Positions 62,521 to 64,000 of a DNA stretch of 64,000 nt are shown here, piece after piece. Where the stretch lies: the NCBI RefSeq assembly GCF_042683045.1, contig NZ_JBHUIT010000005.1:36147-100146 (forward strand), in the 5' to 3' direction. The notes under the pieces were generated by a model. It did not search any database and was not told the DNA's origin. It was given only the letters and a program-made list of their open reading frames with translations. The DNA comes from Luteolibacter algae. Lineage in GTDB: Bacteria; Verrucomicrobiota; Verrucomicrobiia; Verrucomicrobiales; Akkermansiaceae. Position 1 is the first letter of the stretch, and each line of letters begins with the position of its first letter. The position numbers were made by a program, and so were the translations under genes.

Positions 62521-63918
62521 TTAATCACCATGGGATATCCCATCAAAAAAGTAATCCACAACTTCTTTCTCGAACCTATTCAAGCTCTCAATGCTTAGGA
62601 TTTTATCTCTCCCTGTCCGATTTAGGGCGTTAAACACCTCGTAAACTTCGCCCCAATCCCGTTCAAAATCGAATACGCCAGAAAGTTGAATCTTCCGCGA
62701 AATCATTCTAGGAAGACCATACTCCTCTAACTGGTAAACCGATGATGGCAGGAACGCATGCGAAAGGCTGTGAACGAATGGCCCGACATCGACTCCATTT
62801 TTGAAGACAACTTTCTGTATTTCGTTCACGTCGTGAAGTAACGTCGCGAGCTTGTAGGTAACATTACGCTCCAGCTGAAAGAATTTATTAACATCAACCC
62901 CTTCAGGGGTACGTTGAAGCAGGCTAGGCAAGCTCAAATTCCAGCTATTGGAAAGAACCTTGACAAATTTGACGAAGTCGCGATATCCAATATCCCAACC
63001 ACCTGGCCGTAGCTTTATCAGAAGAAATAAAATACGATCCCATTTCCCAGGATTAGAAGAATTTAAGTACGATAAACCATTCCACTCGGCTGGATTAGAT
63101 ACCATTTTTTCGGTTATCTCTAAAACCAAATCGGAATCAGTGACCTGAAGAGTGCCAGATTTACCAAATAGGTAAGAATAACCTTCCAACCCGAGCAATT
63201 CCGTCATTCTTTTCCGATAATAAATAATTTTGGAAACTTGCTCCGGGCTCAAACTCTCTTTGTGCTCAACTTCATCAATTCCTCCTAAAATACTGTCGGG
63301 CAGATCAATGTTCAGTTGTTGCTCTTGGGCCGTTGGAGGAGCTTCCAGAAGGTAAATCTTACCGACGAAATACTTGAACATCCGGCCGCTGCGGCCAATA
63401 ATATTCTTGAACATAAAGGAATCCAAAGGCGGGCCTCCTTCTCTACGACCGCCCCCTGGCCCACCTTTTCCATTCTTCCATAATATCACAGATTCGGCAG
63501 CAGTATTAACTCCTTCGATCAACGACGAAGTTGAAACAATTACATCTAATCCATCATCAGTCAGATCAAATAAACGCAGCTGTATTTGAGTAATAGATCG
63601 GTGAATTCGGCCATTATGAATGCCTACACCATGCAGAACCGATTGATTTAGAACCCAATCGGAACCATAAGATTCAATCAGCCAGTCAGAGAATTCTTTA
63701 GTCCGATCTCGTTTTAAGTAGGGGAGTTCGGAATTCAGTAAATCCACTACTTTATCAACTTCGCGATACGATGCGGCATAAACGAGCGTCTTCTGCTGAA
63801 TTTCAGAGATTAGTTCAACGAGCACTTCGCCCTTTTCCTCTTCGTTCTTTATCTTCCTATAGAGTGGGTGTTGCTCAAGAAACACCGTATTGAAATCGAG
63901 TTTATCTATGAACTCCAT
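62521..63918 (-). CDS. SF2 (Ski2-like) helicase C-terminal fragment, probably truncated
   Basis: A 465-residue frame containing only the second RecA-like helicase domain: LVYAASYREVDKVVDLLNSE, then DVIVSTSSLIEGVNTAAESVI and FKNIIGRSGRMFKYFVGKIYLL, which are SF2 motifs IV-VI. Motifs I-III (DEAD box and Walker A) are absent, so the ATG at 63918 is not a genuine gene start but the point where a longer gene was cut. The rest is an uncharacterised helical region. The composition is visibly more AT-rich than the neighbours, suggesting foreign origin. Such helicases occur in defence systems such as Hachiman; whether this one belonged to such a system is inference. Confidence 0.7.
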   Translation of the reverse strand: MEFIDKLDFNTVFLEQHPLYRKIKNEEEKGEVLVELISEIQQKTLVYAASYREVDKVVDLLNSELPYLKRDRTKEFSDWLIESYGSDWVLNQSVLHGVGIHNGRIHRSITQIQLRLFDLTDDGLDVIVSTSSLIEGVNTAAESVILWKNGKGGPGGGRREGGPPLDSFMFKNIIGRSGRMFKYFVGKIYLLEAPPTAQEQQLNIDLPDSILGGIDEVEHKESLSPEQVSKIIYYRKRMTELLGLEGYSYLFGKSGTLQVTDSDLVLEITEKMVSNPAEWNGLSYLNSSNPGKWDRILFLLIKLRPGGWDIGYRDFVKFVKVLSNSWNLSLPSLLQRTPEGVDVNKFFQLERNVTYKLATLLHDVNEIQKVVFKNGVDVGPFVHSLSHAFLPSSVYQLEEYGLPRMISRKIQLSGVFDFERDWGEVYEVFNALNRTGRDKILSIESLNRFEKEVVDYFFDGISHGD

Positions 63919-63936
63919 TCCTTTGGTGATTGGATT

Positions 63937-64000
63937 TGGCCTGACCCCAGAAAATCGGACAGCTCCTTTTTAGAGTTCTTGTGGTAAAACCACTGAAACA
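63937..64000. mobile_element. Possible insertion-sequence terminal region
   Basis: The bases TGGCCTGACCCCAGAAAATC followed by GGACAG at 63937-63962 resemble terminal inverted repeats of IS3-family elements (TG...CCCC...GGACA). The helicase reading frame ends about here. Downstream a hairpin GTGGTAAAACCAC appears before the window edge. No transposase is visible, and the rest of the element would lie outside the window. Confidence 0.35.

Noticed and set aside
62521..63918. Assignment of the helicase to a Hachiman (HamAB) system
   Set aside because: Only the C-terminal helicase part is present and no HamA-like (DUF1837) gene is visible, so the system cannot be named.
1..64000. tRNA, rRNA or CRISPR arrays
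   Set aside because: No cloverleaf-like stretch, rRNA signature or regularly spaced repeat was seen by eye; a tRNAscan-SE and CRISPR search would settle this.

Overview
The window reads as chromosomal DNA of a carbohydrate-degrading bacterium of the phylum Verrucomicrobiota, most likely a marine Verrucomicrobiales-type organism. The evidence is a combination of features: a PEP-CTERM protein, a sigma factor/FecR-LamG pair of the kind common in Planctomycetes and Verrucomicrobia, an Akkermansia-like secretin, a long-form IspG, several sulfatases and family GH16/GH29/GH63-like hydrolases, and mostly weak Shine-Dalgarno sites. GC content is moderately high through most of the window (58% on one counted line of the GH16 gene near 61,350) and visibly lower at the far right (40% on one counted line near 63,030). 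I found no rRNA, tRNA or CRISPR array.

Left part (1-9,300): the end of a SpoIIE-type phosphatase, a minus-strand pair (secretin, then an AsmA-like membrane protein), the minus-strand housekeeping set nrnA-truB-ribF, and a divergent cystathionine gamma-synthase-like PLP enzyme. From 9,300 to 20,900 lies a glycan-use region: a frameshifted PEP-CTERM protein, a giant regulator with two complete XylR-like halves (PBP-AraC-PBP-AraC), a fucose operon (FucP-like permease then GH29 alpha-L-fucosidase), an ECF-type sigma factor translationally coupled to a FecR-LamG membrane sensor, a pilin-like protein and a sulfatase. This is consistent with use of sulfated fucose-containing polymers.

From 21,100 to 39,600 the genes are mixed: a GH63-like glucosidase, a secreted beta-propeller protein, a ClC channel, a MATE pump, a LysM lipoprotein, a GH1 enzyme whose barrel is interrupted by a solute-binding-protein domain with its parts in permuted order, a C39-like peptidase, an NhaC antiporter, a TraB/GumN-like protein and the ispG-clpS-DUF2017 row. 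From 39,700 to 47,900 a long minus-strand block carries sco-like, sco, DUF420, glcD, DUF2007, ftsK, xerC/D-like and an SGNH lipoprotein. From 48,000 to 57,400 on the plus strand come a MoxR/GATase-like/ABC operon, a glycosidase-like barrel without its catalytic glutamate, a lone nuoL and gluQ.

The right end (57,500-61,800) is a second glycan locus, GH16-sulfatase-(DUF3008)-GH16, consistent with sulfated galactan breakdown. It borders a decayed defence region: an hsdR gene reduced to its two ends with a frameshift and two stop codons, and a lower-GC SF2 helicase lacking its first motor domain, cut off next to what looks like an insertion-sequence end.

The strongest candidates for something new are the GH1/solute-binding chimera (29,632-31,782) and the doubled XylR-type regulator (10,332-12,689).
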